Below are positions 14,203-25,983 of a stretch of 64,000 nt of DNA, in pieces. The notes under the pieces are model-generated. The model had not been told where the DNA came from and searched no databases. It saw only the letters and a program-made list of their open reading frames with translations. This stretch comes from Perkinsus chesapeaki (lineage: Eukaryota; Perkinsozoa; Perkinsida; Perkinsidae), in NCBI GenBank assembly GCA_013115145.1, contig JAAPAO010000004.1, positions 124,001 to 188,000 on the forward strand, read 5' to 3'. The stretch's first letter is position 1. Each line of letters opens with the position of its first letter. The position numbers and the translations under genes were made by a program.

Positions 14203-15868
14203 TCACGCTTTATTCTCTGTTGTCGCTGCTGCTGTTGTTGTAGCCTCTTCTCCCTTATTATTATTCTTCTTCAACGGTTTGGTAAGCAGGTGCCCCATTT
14301 TAACATTATCTCCAACCTCAACTGCCCAATCCATCGATTGTGGTGCTTCAAACATCATCACTATAGTGCTACCCAACCTATCATCATCACTTATTATAGA
14401 CATTACTAAGTGGTACTGATACTACATAAATGTGCCAATAGGATCACCATGCTGGAAGGCATTATCGAATAGCCTGGTCCTTATCTCTCCTCCGGTATAT
14501 ACCGATACTGACCTTAACTGGTTAGTACGAAGCTTGTTTTCGAATGCTAACTTAATGCCACCCACATTATACCTACCAACAACCCCATTGAGCTCTATTG
14601 ACAGCATGATTATATGGGATCAAAGTGACGCCGCTTGAAGTTACAATAGACTTTGATACATTATAGACGTTTTACGATGTAAAATGTATTCCCTCTTCTC
14701 CCATCCTATTACGCAGCCACTGGTACATAATGACATTGTCCAAATGCCCATGTACCCGATAATACAACCCTCTCATTAGCAGTGAATAGATCATCAACAG
14801 CTGATGCAAATGGTTTCATAACTGGTAGTACATCTCCAGGGAAATGCCTAATGAGATATAATGAGAAGTAGCCATGTAGCCGGTAACCCACATTACCTAG
14901 CTTGTTGAAGCTGGAATTTAGTAGGAGAATGGAATCTATGATAATCCCCAGGGGAAAGATATATAACAGCATACCTGTGATAGTAGTTATAGCTGATATT
15001 AGTAACATTCGTCGTATTACATTAGTTTAGAATCAGGATGTAATCTCCTTAATGGATCAACACCTAGGAACCCAGATAACATATATGTACCGCCTTTTAT
15101 TCCCGATATCTTAGGGTCAAGTTGAGGTACTCTGCTCTGACCACCTAATCAATAACAATGCCCTATCAATTAATAATGATATTTCCCTACGGTCAATGAC
15201 ACCCAGATTAACAATTTCACCATCACATGGACAGACCATAGTAGTCGGGGCAACATCCTCTATTGGCCGAGCCTACAATTAATATACGCATATTAGGCTG
15301 TAAGATATTACTCCATCTTTAAGTGCTCTAGTAAAGAACTCTTGGAAGGAATGATAAGCATCCAATGGATACCGTATTTCGTTCAAATCAGCCCCAGTAA
15401 ACTTAGCATACAGTTTAAAAAGAGGCTCTCTCATTCTCACAGGAAGTGTACGTGACATGAGACTGCCTGTTATTCTACTACGTGTACCTTAGAATGATAT
15501 CCTTTCTATTATATAATACCTTAACTTACGGCCAAATAAGAGCCTTGAATAGAAGAGTGTATTAGGAGATGTTATACCACTAGGATTGCCAACAACATCT
15601 ATGACCTAAACCCTATATTAACTATCATAAGGATAATAATAAAAGACAGCACCTCATTGTATTTATATTGGAATCCAAGCATAACTATAGCCCCAGCGGC
15701 AGCAGCATAAAGCTTTCGTCGTCTAGTTGCCAATTTACGTTGTTCCTCTACTGAGAATCTAATAACATATATATCCTCCTAAAACACTACCATGTAGAGG
15801 TACCTAGCACCAAGCTTTAAAGCCGCCTTAGTCTTCTCTGAAGGACCAAATGTTGGTATTGAGAACAT
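14203..15868 (-). CDS. PSD: Phosphatidylserine decarboxylase
   Basis: Converts phosphatidylserine to phosphatidylethanolamine at a membrane. Spliced exons from MFSIPTFGPSEK (15868) give, in family order: YHSFQEFFTRALKDG; TMVCPCDGEIVNLGV; SGIKGGTYMLSGFLGVD; GDYHRFHSPTKFQLQ; HFPGDVLPV; DLFTANERVVLSGTW; and GQCHYVPVAA. Near the C-terminus lies LGSTIVMMFE, the LGST autocleavage site that yields the pyruvoyl group, and then VEVGDNVKMG. Key residues of the HFHSP motif and the cleavage Ser are intact. The HFHSP frame only appears after removing a 49-nt intron. There are about seven introns. The N-terminal exon is short, so targeting to mitochondrion or ER cannot be called. Confidence 0.88.
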
Positions 15869-16082
15869 ACTTCAAGATGGTTCAAGCGAAAGGCGGCAAA
15901 CGCCGAAATATGCGCACTTTAAAATGCCGGGCCCGGGGGTCGAACTCGGGAACTTTGCACGCGTGTCATGTAGGAATGGGGGAATGCAGGGGTAAATTGT
16001 TAAAACACAACATCGTGTGAGACATATCTTTATTAGCTAATAAACATTAAGAATATAGTATAAATCAGTTTTCATATAAGTT
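15869..16082. promoter_or_regulatory. Divergent intergenic region (214 bp)
   Basis: It separates the start of the decarboxylase (minus) from a plus-strand coiled-coil gene, so it probably carries both promoters. It contains a GC-rich patch around 15928-15952, unlike the AT-rich half that follows. No TATA-like element is convincing. Confidence 0.4.
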
Positions 16083-17001
16083 ATGGTAACATCAAATCAT
16101 TATGGTAGTCCTTACGCTCCTACACGAGGAGGGTATCCAGATGATGATATTATCGATGATAGGAATCTTAAAGGTAAAATAAATTGCTATTATTTAGCTG
16201 TTATTGTTTATTTAGAAATCAACACCATAACTGGTATGTTGCCTGGTGTAGTGGAACAAGAGACTCCGCAGCAGCTTGCTTCATTCATAATTGAGATGTC
16301 AAAAGAGATATCAAATCTCGAAGAAGCTCTACGAGTTGAGAAGGAGAAGACAAGCCATCAGGCTGATGAAATATCGATATTACTTCAACAAATTCAATCA
16401 TTATCCCCCACCAACTCGGTGAACACTCGTTCATCATCTGATGACCAAACTACTCCATGCTATTCGCATAGAAACCGCTCACCTTCGTCTGTTAGAGGTT
16501 TGAAATCTCCTGCTGAGATTATTAAAGACTATGGTATCGATGAAGCCTCTCGTGAAGCATTGAACAAGTCACCATTATTGGCAACGCGTTCACGTCGTCA
16601 GAGAGTTGCAGATATGTTTATGTCAGTGATTCAGGCAATGAATGCCGATTCACCGGATAAAGCTTCTCAACCGGTAAGCAGCATACCCACTTCATCGTAT
16701 AGATGTTGAGTTTCAGGAAGTTCCTAAAACGGTATCCTCCTCCGAGGGAGACATAGCGTGCCTGACGTCATTAGACTACAGTACCATTTTCAAGGAATGT
16801 GTTAAAGCAGTCCAGCAACAGGTGGCTCCAACTACGGAGCGTCGCTGGGTAGCGGTAAATTGTTGATTTCCCAGCTCATAAGCTGCTTTAGAGCGTGATG
16901 TGTGTTACCTGTTCGGTTTGCCAATTTAGGATAACTCTCCGTCACTAGTCAGCTCTAGCGGCTCACCGCAAGGGCTCATTTTGGACATTGTTAGTGTGTG
17001 A
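16083..17001 (+). CDS. Hypothetical coiled-coil protein
   Basis: I do not recognise this gene. Start MVTSNHYGSPYAPTRGGYPD. A 43-nt intron (16170-16212) joins NLK to EINTITGMLPG, then a coiled coil follows (SNLEEALRVEKEKTSHQ; DEISILLQQIQ). A Ser/Arg-rich region comes next (SPSSVRGLKSPAEIIKDYG; RSRRQRVADMFMSVIQAMN). After an intron from 16675, EVPKTVSSSEGD and FKECVKAVQQQVAPTTERRW follow. A 67-nt intron leads to the last exon, ending ILDIVSV at 17001. The product has about 240 residues. The exons join in phase at GT-AG sites. It is the only plus-strand protein gene in the first 27 kb. Confidence 0.6.
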
Positions 17002-17371
17002 TTTGCTAAATCAGCACACCAAACATTGTATAAACTAATTCTTAGCCATCATCTCATTTTCATTTTTGTAACACTGTCTTGTGTCCATAAATTGGAATTC
17101 CAGTAGTGTGTATATTGCATGTGGTGGCGAAGTACTGGTACGGAGTTTCGGTTAGATCCGTGACGCGTGCGTTACTTCAATGCCGAGTGAGTGCCATACG
17201 ATGGAGTCTACCTCAGGCGGGTATTCGGCTGGCAATACTTCATGCTCAATGGCCGATTCGTAATACTAGTTAATCAGCACGCGCAACACGATAGACAAAC
17301 TTGAGAGAACTTGAATTACATTTAACATGAGGTTGATTGGTGAACATTCAAACAAGCAGTTAGTTTACAGG
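17002..17371. other. Intergenic region upstream of tRNA-Asp, no gene seen
   Basis: About 370 bases without a coding pattern on either strand. It holds the 3' flank of the coiled-coil gene and the 5' flank of the tRNA. I see no clear repeat or small RNA. Confidence 0.5.
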
Positions 17372-17443
17372 TCCGCGGTAGTATAGAGGTGAGTATTCCT
17401 GCCTGTCACGCAGGAGACCCGGGTTCAATTCCCGGCCGCGGAA
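17372..17443 (+). tRNA. tRNA-Asp (anticodon GTC)
   Basis: A full cloverleaf is visible. The acceptor stem TCCGCGG (17372-17378) pairs with CCGCGGA (17436-17442). A D arm with a TAGTATAGAGG box A follows, then the anticodon arm CCTGC-CTGTCAC-GCAGG with anticodon GTC, and the T arm CCGGG-TTCAATT-CCCGG with box B. There is no intron. A TTTT run at 17445-17448 is a Pol III terminator. The discriminator base (17443) is A, whereas eukaryotic tRNA-Asp usually has G. Confidence 0.93.
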
Positions 17444-17489
17444 CTTTTCCTTCCGGAAATCAAAATATGTTAAGCTGCGGTACCAATGT

Positions 17490-19640
17490 TTATATATTAA
17501 CTTGGCCATCTATTCTGCCACTGTCCTTCGAGGAGAGGGTGTCATGAAGGCTTTCCAGTAGATTTCGAAGGCTCTCCCGAGACGCATTGGATTTATCGAG
17601 GACGCCGCGTATTCGCCCCAATAGAACAACGCGTTCCGAGAGCAACCTGGACAAAGGGGAGAAGTATGCGAATTTATATACCCGACGACGGTGGAAGACC
17701 CACACTGTGGACTCACCTTTGACGCTGTCTCTCATTCAGCTTCATTTCTTCAGCTTCTCTTTTACGCCTCGCAAGTTCAGCAGCAGCCATTCCCATTGGT
17801 GTCTTTGGCGTACGTGGTGGAACAGGGCCTTTACATGGCGTTCGCCTTGGAGTTGCCGAACTGTTTGTTGTCGCAGATGGGCGCGCTGGTGCTGTTGAAG
17901 GCCGCCGTACTCCCATTAGAAGTTGCGTTTCGAGGTTTTGCCTGATCAGTAAGAGGTAACGATAGGTAGTCTGCTGTTCGGTTCCATACCTCTCATTTCT
18001 AAGACGCTTGTTCTCTTCATAGAGGTTATTAAGCTCAACTCGTAGATGCTGAACATAGCTGACTCTTTTGCCTTGCGACAAGCGACTCCCTCCACACGAC
18101 GATTTGTCTCCGGCAGTAATGATTTCCATATCGAACTGCTCCATTATTTTATGGCATCGTGTAACCTAAGAACGAATGAGTAGTTCAACGAATTAGCAAA
18201 TCGAAATGTGCGTAATACTTCTCTAGACGCAGTTTCCAAGTCAGCTCGAGTAGAGGACAAATCCTCTAATGCATCCCGCATGGTCTTATTGGCCTCCTCA
18301 ATTTCCTCTTCTAAACTCTTCCGTTGTTCCGCAGACAGGCCAATCGTCTTGAGTATCTGGAGGATGACGTTATGAATTGCCGCGAAAGTGCACAACTATT
18401 CACCTCAATTTCAGCATCACGACTCGTCAGTTTCTCCTGTACTTCCGCCATCTTGTCTTCAACTGTCTTCACTACCTCCTTTAATTCTTCATTCATCTCC
18501 TCTAATTTTGCCATCCTCTCTGCCACCAATAGCTCTCTCTACCAAGTATGGTGAAGTAATGTCCTTCCCACGTCACCTACTTCTCCGGTTTCCCTTCTGA
18601 GCTCTACTAAAGCTCTCTCCACATCCTTCTTATCATTCTCAACTTCCTTCAAAGTCCCTTGGAGCTCCTCAACCTGCTTCCTTCCTTCATGGACCTTAAC
18701 CTCTGATGATTTGATTAGTTCGGCTTCTCTCCTCTGTGATTCAATCGCCATAGCCCCAGTGATGCCACCAACACATGCCTAGGACGAATGATGATACAGC
18801 AGAATGATGGCAAGCTTACCTTAGCAACAATAACAGCAGCCTCATTCTGAGCAAACAATGACTCATAATAGGATAGCTTAAACTGAAGATCTAAAGTGTT
18901 TGTTTCCATATTAACTAAGGAGTCTCCGGCAGTAGCCAAGTCATCAGATAGCTCAGTGGCTCTTGCTTTTGCTTCCTCTAGTGATGCACGGAGTGAAGTC
19001 GTCTCCAATTCCCTCCCAATCAGTTGTGATTCAACTTGTTCAGCCCTATCAAGCAATACTGATACTTACCATAATCCTTCCAATTATTATGCCTACTGTA
19101 TCCTCCATCTATTGCATTGTTCACTCATTGCCGATATACTATTTTGTTGCATACTAAGTCTTGTCTCCAACATGCGCACCTTCTCATTAGCTTCCTGTAG
19201 GCTAGCATTAACCGAGGCGGATTGTCTGGCCGCTATTGCTTCATTCTGTAAAAGACTTGACCGAAGCGATGCAATCTAATCAACTTTCCATGCTGTTATC
19301 CTAATAAACAATACTAACCTCAGCCAGTAGAGTTAGCTTCTCCCTTTGCCTCTCCTCTACTGTCTCTCTTAACATACTTTCAGCTACAGCAGCTCTCCCA
19401 GATGATATTAGTGTCTAAGTTGATATAATGTAAACACATTGTAAAGTATTTAATAATAACCTCTCGTGCTTTAGTGCTAACCTCAGCCTTCATCTCCTCT
19501 ATTCTATCCTTTTCTTCATTCAATTCTATTTCCATACTCATAAAATTAACTTTAATCTCATCTAACTCCTCTTGACTTAATCTTAATTTACCAATTGATT
19601 CAATAAGTTGTGTAGTAAGATTGGATACCTACCACAGGTG

Positions 19641-19674
<34 letters not shown>

Positions 19675-21874
19675 AATTACTACCAACCATCCATCTAACC
19701 TTATTACCTGTCCTTTAAGATCCTCCACTAACCCAATACGTGCATGTTGATGCATGCTGAGTGTTGCTGCATCTAGTAGTGGGGCAGATACCCTTCTTAA
19801 CCTTCTCCTCCTTCTCTTTACACTACTACTACTGCCGACTAATCCACCAGGTGTACTATATACACTTGGTGAGTCCTATAATAACATGTATAACGTTACA
19901 TTATAGCCAACTATCCTCACGAATGCTATATATGGTGATGACTCCCTATCCCCCTTCTTTATCGTTGTTGCTTCACTATCCTCTCCCTCATTAATAATAG
20001 TATCCATACATGGTATAGCATCAGCCTCATCCTCATCCTCCTCATCATCATCGACTTGTTCATTTCCTCTATCTTCTATTTCCCTTGCTAAACTATCTGC
20101 CCTTGTCTTAGCTATAACCAATGCTTCTCTAACCTCCACTAACTCTAGTCTTAATGATGACATCTCACCCAATCTGTTATTCCACCTCATTACCCCACCA
20201 TAACAGCGTTCTACCTTTTAGCCTCAGCCACCTTCAACTTCTCGTATCGTTCCTCTACTGCTTGCCTAGCTTTCTCTGCTACTTCCCTACCATGCTTTGA
20301 TGATAGTGCCTCCTCAGTCACCTTACATCATCAGCATTATCGCCAGTCATTATTTCATTACCCTCTCTAATTCCAATTTCATTTCCTTAACTTTCTCCCT
20401 CTCAGCTTCAACACTATCCTCATGCTTCTTAAACTTCAATCTACTTTCCTCCAACTCCTCCTCTACATACTCTATACGCTTCAATAAATCCCGAGTTCGT
20501 CTGTAAGCCGATAATAATACAACAGCACTTGTACCTCTACAGGGAGCAACTACTCACTGAGCCTCCTTGGACTTAACTTCCTCAATCTCATGCTCTTTAA
20601 TTCGTTCTAATGCATCCAACTGTCCTCTCATACTTTCTATCCTCTCCATCAACTAACACACTATCATCACCATCACCCATCACCCCCCCCCATTCTACCT
20701 CCTCATTATCCTTTTCTCTCTCTTTACCCTCCTCCGTTAAACTTTCAATGACAATCTCCATAGCAGCCATCCTCTCTCGATATCTACTACTTCAACATCT
20801 GTCATCCCATCTGCTTTGACCTTCCACTTTACTTATTAATTTCAACCTTCCTCCCCACCTCCCCTGCCAAAGCCTCTTCTGATCTCCGTTTCTCTTCAGT
20901 TAACTCAGCTATCCTCCTAGCAGAGGCATGCCTCGTGTCTGCCATCTGAAAAGTAAGCCACACTATTACTACTATCATCATCAACAACAAGCATGATCAA
21001 CATCTCACCGCTTGGGCGTGTAGTGCTCTTTCCTTAGCAGCTGCTTTCTTAACCTCATCTATCTACCATACAGAAGTAGTCCTACCAATCACTGCATATA
21101 ACTGCTAACCTCAGCTTTAAGATTGTGTTGCAATACATCAGCCTCTTTAACCTGTGCTTTACTCTCCTCTAATTCAGCTGCTACTAGTGATAGTCTACGA
21201 AGGAGCCTATCTATCCTTTTATCCCTAATCACAGGCACTTCTTCAATATTTAAATTACTTAATATTACTTTTCATCACCTGACATCTTACTCCCCTTGAA
21301 CTCCCTTATTTGACCTTTTAACTGCCTTACCAATGACTCTGCCTTCTCTCTCCTTTCCTTCTCAGCTGCTAATCGTTTAGATAAATCAATGCATTCATTC
21401 GCTTGAGCCTAATTTGTTGGATAGTTGTCCTTGTCCATTCCAAGATGATGATGAGGACGACGCTACCCTAAGATTCTCCTTCTCCAACCCTCTGCTGCCT
21501 CCTATCCTTCTACTACTATCCTCGTATAAGGAGCTTGCTGATGTATAACCAGAACAACTAATATCACCATCATCTTCATCTCTTTTATTAGTATCCATTG
21601 ATAACCTTCGTGTAGGTATATAAGCTGTAGGGGATGTCAACTAACATTAACCTAAATGATGCTCATAACTATCAACCCTAATTACCATTGATAGCTCTCC
21701 ATCAGATGATAACGATGATACCGAAGATCTCCTCCTTCGTTTATCACTCATTAGACTTTGCTTAGAGCTGCTGGAATGTGGTGGTGGTAATGCAGCTGAT
21801 ACCCTTGGTATCCTAGTCAATGGTGATGCTAGTTCCTCTAAAGGGAAGGTAGTAGGGGAGGATGGTAATAGCAT
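17490..21874 (-). CDS. Long coiled-coil protein
   Basis: Start MLLPSSPTTFPLEELASP. A Ser-rich basic head (SDKRRRRSSVSSLSSDGE) is followed by about 15 exons of nearly continuous heptad-like coiled coil (e.g. KLEEMNEELKEVVKTVEDKM; VEELQGTLKEVENDKKDVER). A basic Pro/Thr tail comes next (RPSTAPARPSAT; PRRTPCKGPVPPRTPKTP), then a short helical end (RNLLESLHDTLSSKDSG) after a last intron. Introns are 35-60 nt. The layout, with a phospho-rich head, long coil and basic SxIP-poor tail, is that of a cytoskeletal or centrosomal/basal-body scaffold. I cannot name the family. Some internal exon borders are uncertain. It ends 47 bp from the tRNA, on the opposite strand. Confidence 0.65.
19644..19673. repeat. 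(CTG)10 microsatellite
   Basis: Ten perfect CTG units. It lies in what appears to be an intron of the long coiled-coil gene. Confidence 0.85.
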
Positions 21875-21950
21875 TGGTAGACAGTATACTATTTAATTAA
21901 CAACTACTTAACAAAATCTATATTATATCAAAGACAATAATAATACATGT

Positions 21951-24223
21951 TCAATGGTAATAGTAATAACCAGTAGGATGGGAATGAGGAGGATGATGAA
22001 CGCTCCCTCGTGCCTCGGCTGCAGCTGCTGATATAGTACAAGTATCTTCAGTTAAATACCTACACCAACTTATAGAAGGGCCAGCTTATCGAGGTCACCT
22101 ACCATGGCTTTAGAACCTGTAGGAATTGAAACACCTTTTTGGCAACTTGTGTGTTATCAGGATTCTTATCAGGATGCCATCTCATGGTTAACTGTTTAAA
22201 TGCCGTCTTCCTGTTTGCTATTCCTTCACCAGCAAATAAGGATCCTTGCATTCCCTTCAATACCTCTACTTTCATATCATATGACGCTTTATTACACCAA
22301 TCATCATCATCTCTAGGCACTGCCATATATTCGCTAACTACAAACAGTACCATTATCAACAACAACAACAACGAAAACAAAAACAGTAGTAGTAGTAGTA
22401 GTAGTAGCAGCAAAACGTACCTATATCAGGTGGTGGTGGAAATGCCGTGCTTGGGGTTCGAACCAGGGACCTTTTCTGTTGTACATTAAAAGGCATACTC
22501 CCTGGTGGCATCATCATTGCAGTATAGTAATGTTGTTGTTGTTGTTCTTGTGCCTTCCTATATTCCTCTTGCCTTTGCCTCATATACTGTTCCCATTGTT
22601 GATAATATGCCCTTTGTGCCTCAGCATATTCTGCCCATTTATCTGCCTCCTCTTCTTCTTTCTTTTTCTTCTCCTCTTGGCGTATCTTACTATTATCTAT
22701 CCTATCATAATCCTCCTTTATATTATCATAATATTTATCATTATAACTATTACCACTACCCTCCTGCTGCTGCTCACCACTACTATTATAGACCACCTTC
22801 TCCCTTATCGTTACTGTAGCCCTACTAACCTCTCCTCTCCTATATCCACTCTTTCTTTTCTCCTTTCCTTCCTCCGCCATATGTCCAGTACCCCAGCTTT
22901 TTAATAACCCCAAATCAGGCATACCCGATGGCACCCCTTTATCATCTTCTCTAGGCTTACTAGCCTCCTTTACTGGAGATGACATTGATATATTACTTGT
23001 AGATTCACCAAGGATATGAAGCCTTGCCTCACTAGAGTGTATTGATGGATAATCCATACCACTCTTTCCCCCATTAATATCCTTATTACTATAGTCTATA
23101 CCCTCATCTTCATCACCTGGCTCTTTTGGTAATGCAGGAGGTAATGGTGGTAGACTAGGATGCCAATAGTCCAACGCCGCCTGTTGTTGTTGGTGAGGCC
23201 GTGCCTCCTCCATGGTGGATTGTTCAACTGCTATACCCTCCTCCTCTGGTTCCCTCTTCTTCTGTTGTTCTTCCTCTAATGCAGCTATAAGGCTTTCCTG
23301 TGCTGATGCCGCCTTCCCCATAGCATCCTCCGTTATCGATACTTGTGCCTTAAGATCATCTGATGCCTAAAACATCATTGACTGCCAACATGTAACCCTG
23401 GTCAACAACCTTCCCTTTTCCTTACCTTTTCCATATCCCTTAATAACGCTCTTGCTGTTGCCTTAATAGGTGTTGGTATTTGACATAACCCTTCCATATG
23501 TACCCATGCTGCTCTCCTATCATCTCCTCCTAATGCTACCATTAAGCATTGCTGTTGCTCTTCAACTTTATCTTCAACTTGACATAGTATAAAAGATTCC
23601 TCCCCTCCTTCTGGCAATACACCACATATATCCCCTTTATCTGGTAATGTAGTATATGCTATATTAGCTAGCGATAATGAGCTGCTGCATCCATTAATTA
23701 ATTCATCCCATCGTATCCTAATATCCTCTAATACAGCCCTAGCCTTCCTTTCAGCTTCCCTAGCCTTTACTACATCCATAGCATCATCCATTAACCTTCG
23801 CTGTAGCATACTCTGCCAAGCTGTAGATGTTCCTTCTAAAAGTCTTGATTGTACTCCATCACCAGTAACATTATCCGCCTCCCCTTCAACAATTGATGCT
23901 ATAGACCCTTGACTTGAACCCTTATCGTTACCTACAACCCTATTACCCACTTTCTCATTAAATGCTTTTCTCTTTCTCCTATAACTCATATTCGCCCCCT
24001 TCTCCTCCTCTGTCCCATCTCCTATTACTTCTATATTATGGCCTTTTGGTAATATTATCTTTGCCGCCCCTAACTTAACCTTCTCTATCCATTCCTTTAC
24101 CCCTTTTATCCTATACTTAAACCCTCTACCTTGATACCATTGTATGCATTTATATGAACATCCTCCCACTATAAATAATGCCCCAATAGATCCTATTGCA
24201 ACTACCATACCATAAGACGACAT
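21951..24223 (-). CDS. Membrane-anchored J-domain protein with C-terminal J domain
   Basis: The N-terminus is one hydrophobic helix (MVVAIGSIGALFIVGG) with Cys residues after it, then a basic, low-complexity middle. A charged helical region is rich in Gln/Tyr (RAYYQQWEQYMRQRQEEYRK). After a ~75-nt intron the J domain appears: DMKVEVLKGM, AFKQLTMRWHPDKNPDNTQ and AKKVFQFLQVLKPW. The HPD tripeptide that activates Hsp70 is intact and lies near the C-terminal end. A short His/Pro/Tyr tail follows. J-proteins stimulate Hsp70 ATPase; the anchor suggests action at an ER or other membrane. A C-terminal J domain recalls auxilin-type proteins, but no clathrin motif is seen. Confidence 0.75.
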
Positions 24224-24394
24224 AATATTACCATGATGATGATAAACCTTACCACCCTACAAGCAACAACAATAAAGCCTTAGCACCACGTTTAGACAAG
24301 CACAACGCAACAGTAGGTGTTTATTAACAACGTAAGAATATCATGGTAAAGTGGTGGTGATGATAATGAATAGTCTAATTCTTGTATGCTACTG

Positions 24395-25745
24395 CTATAC
24401 CACTCCTCCCCCTCCCCCTGCTGCTGCTGTTGATGGTCTTCTATCTTCTCCATCTATAATTAATAATATCTATCACTACCTAACCACCATAAGTTACCTC
24501 TTAATGTTGTTTGTGCCCTCTGCTGCTGCCGCCGCCGCTGTCGATAAGCATTATCAGTGGTAGTTGGACGGTTGTTGTTAACATCCCCTCTTAATATATT
24601 AACTATTGATGGTACCCTATATAATAGATAACATCATTACTTTAGTATAATGTTAATATTAACCTACCCATTAGATAATATTCGTCCATTATGTAGATTA
24701 CGGTTATTAATATAATCCCTAACTCTATTAGGTACAGAGTTGCCTTGTATCCTACTACTATTATCCTCAGCATAGCTACCATGCTCTAATAACACTTTAC
24801 AGCTTTCTCTACCAGCCAATGCTAACTGTGAATCTGCCCCCGATCCAGGAGGATAATCCTCACTAAAAGACAACACCACCACCACTAATACTATCTAGCC
24901 CATCCCCTTAGTTATCCCCTTACCTATATCTTGTATGGGCATCAAAATGAAAGCCCATAGTGCTTGTAGTTGGCTTTGGTAATGGTGGCTTACATCTCTC
25001 ACCAACACATTCCATTCCTCCAGAATTCTTCTGCCAATCAGGATAGAATTCATGTGATGCAGGTTTGGTGTATCTATATCTCCTATTACAGTATTGTTTA
25101 CCTTATTAACCTTACAATAGATATGCTTCTCTATCAATATGTGTTTGTATGGCTGGTCTCATCATAACCTCCTTTTTAGCTCTTGTATATATAACATAAT
25201 CATCAGTATATCTACTTTTACTTGTTTGTTTTGGACTTGGTCCATTACCCACACCTAATAGTATCACCACCCTAGAATCATCAGCCTAGTATAATATTAT
25301 CGTACTAGATGCTGGGCGGAAAGTCTTTGCTAATTCCTTATTAATAACAGCACCATGAAGAGGTAAAGGCTTGTATTGCTCTCGATAGGCTGACATATCC
25401 CTTGGCCAGAAAGGTGCCCTATTAGGCTTGAATTCCCCTATAAATCCTTATTAATAATACTGTATTATCACCATTACTACCTTTACGTGCCATATCCTCA
25501 TCAATCTTATGTATGCATGACATACTACAGCTATTACTACTACCATTTAATAATGATTTATCAACAAATGTATCCTTAGTTGTTGTACTATAGAATAACT
25601 TTCGAAGATCCTCAGTAGAGAACGATCCTCGTATCTACTAGATACCCTAACAAGAAGTCGAACAACCCTGAGACATCACTTGAGGTGTAAACCCTTGAGA
25701 AGCCATCAACTTCTTTTTAGCATCATTAACAGCAGCAGCTGGCAT
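24395..25745 (-). CDS. Hypothetical protein, possible ciliary/microtubule-associated
   Basis: Start MPAAAVNDAKKKLMASQG. Exons read on through RGSFSTEDLRKLFYSTTT, GEFKPNRAPFWPRDMSAY, REQYKPLPLHGAV, LAKTFRPAS, a Lys/Tyr-rich part (TSKSRYTDDYVIYTRAKK) and a repeat-like block (FYPDWQKNSGG; TTSTMGFHFDAHTRYR). They end in DYPPGSGADSQLALAGRES, RDYINNRNLHNGRILSNG and an Arg/Gln-rich tail with poly-Gly. Pro/Tyr-spaced basic blocks of this kind occur in axonemal microtubule inner proteins, but I recognise no specific family; this is inference. At least seven introns of 35-60 nt are needed. Confidence 0.5.
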
Positions 25746-25983
25746 TGTAAACTATAATATGAATATTAACATAATTAACAACACAATACTCAACTTCATA
25801 TTCATTAGCATCATCATCATTATTATTATTCAGGTTTACCAACCCAATAGATGGGAAATGGTATCATCATGTTACTAGATCATGGGTGGAAATACCTGCC
25901 GATTCGGCAAGTAGCTAAAACTGCATTAGGAAAACTAACTGTAGTCAGTATAGAAAAGATAACTAAAGGTAATGATATAATTA

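Noticed and set aside
15905-15985. A tRNA-like element (T-arm and acceptor-like 3' end) on the minus strand
   Set aside because: The T stem has a mismatch, no anticodon loop with T33 fits, and no pairing 5' acceptor strand is found.
22440-22475. Box-B-like GGTTCGAACC
   Set aside because: It codes for part of the J-protein linker and no cloverleaf can be drawn.
22479-22904. Plus-strand hydrophobic frames that look like membrane proteins
   Set aside because: They are antisense to the Gln/Glu/Lys-rich J-protein exon; such antisense frames mimic transmembrane helices.
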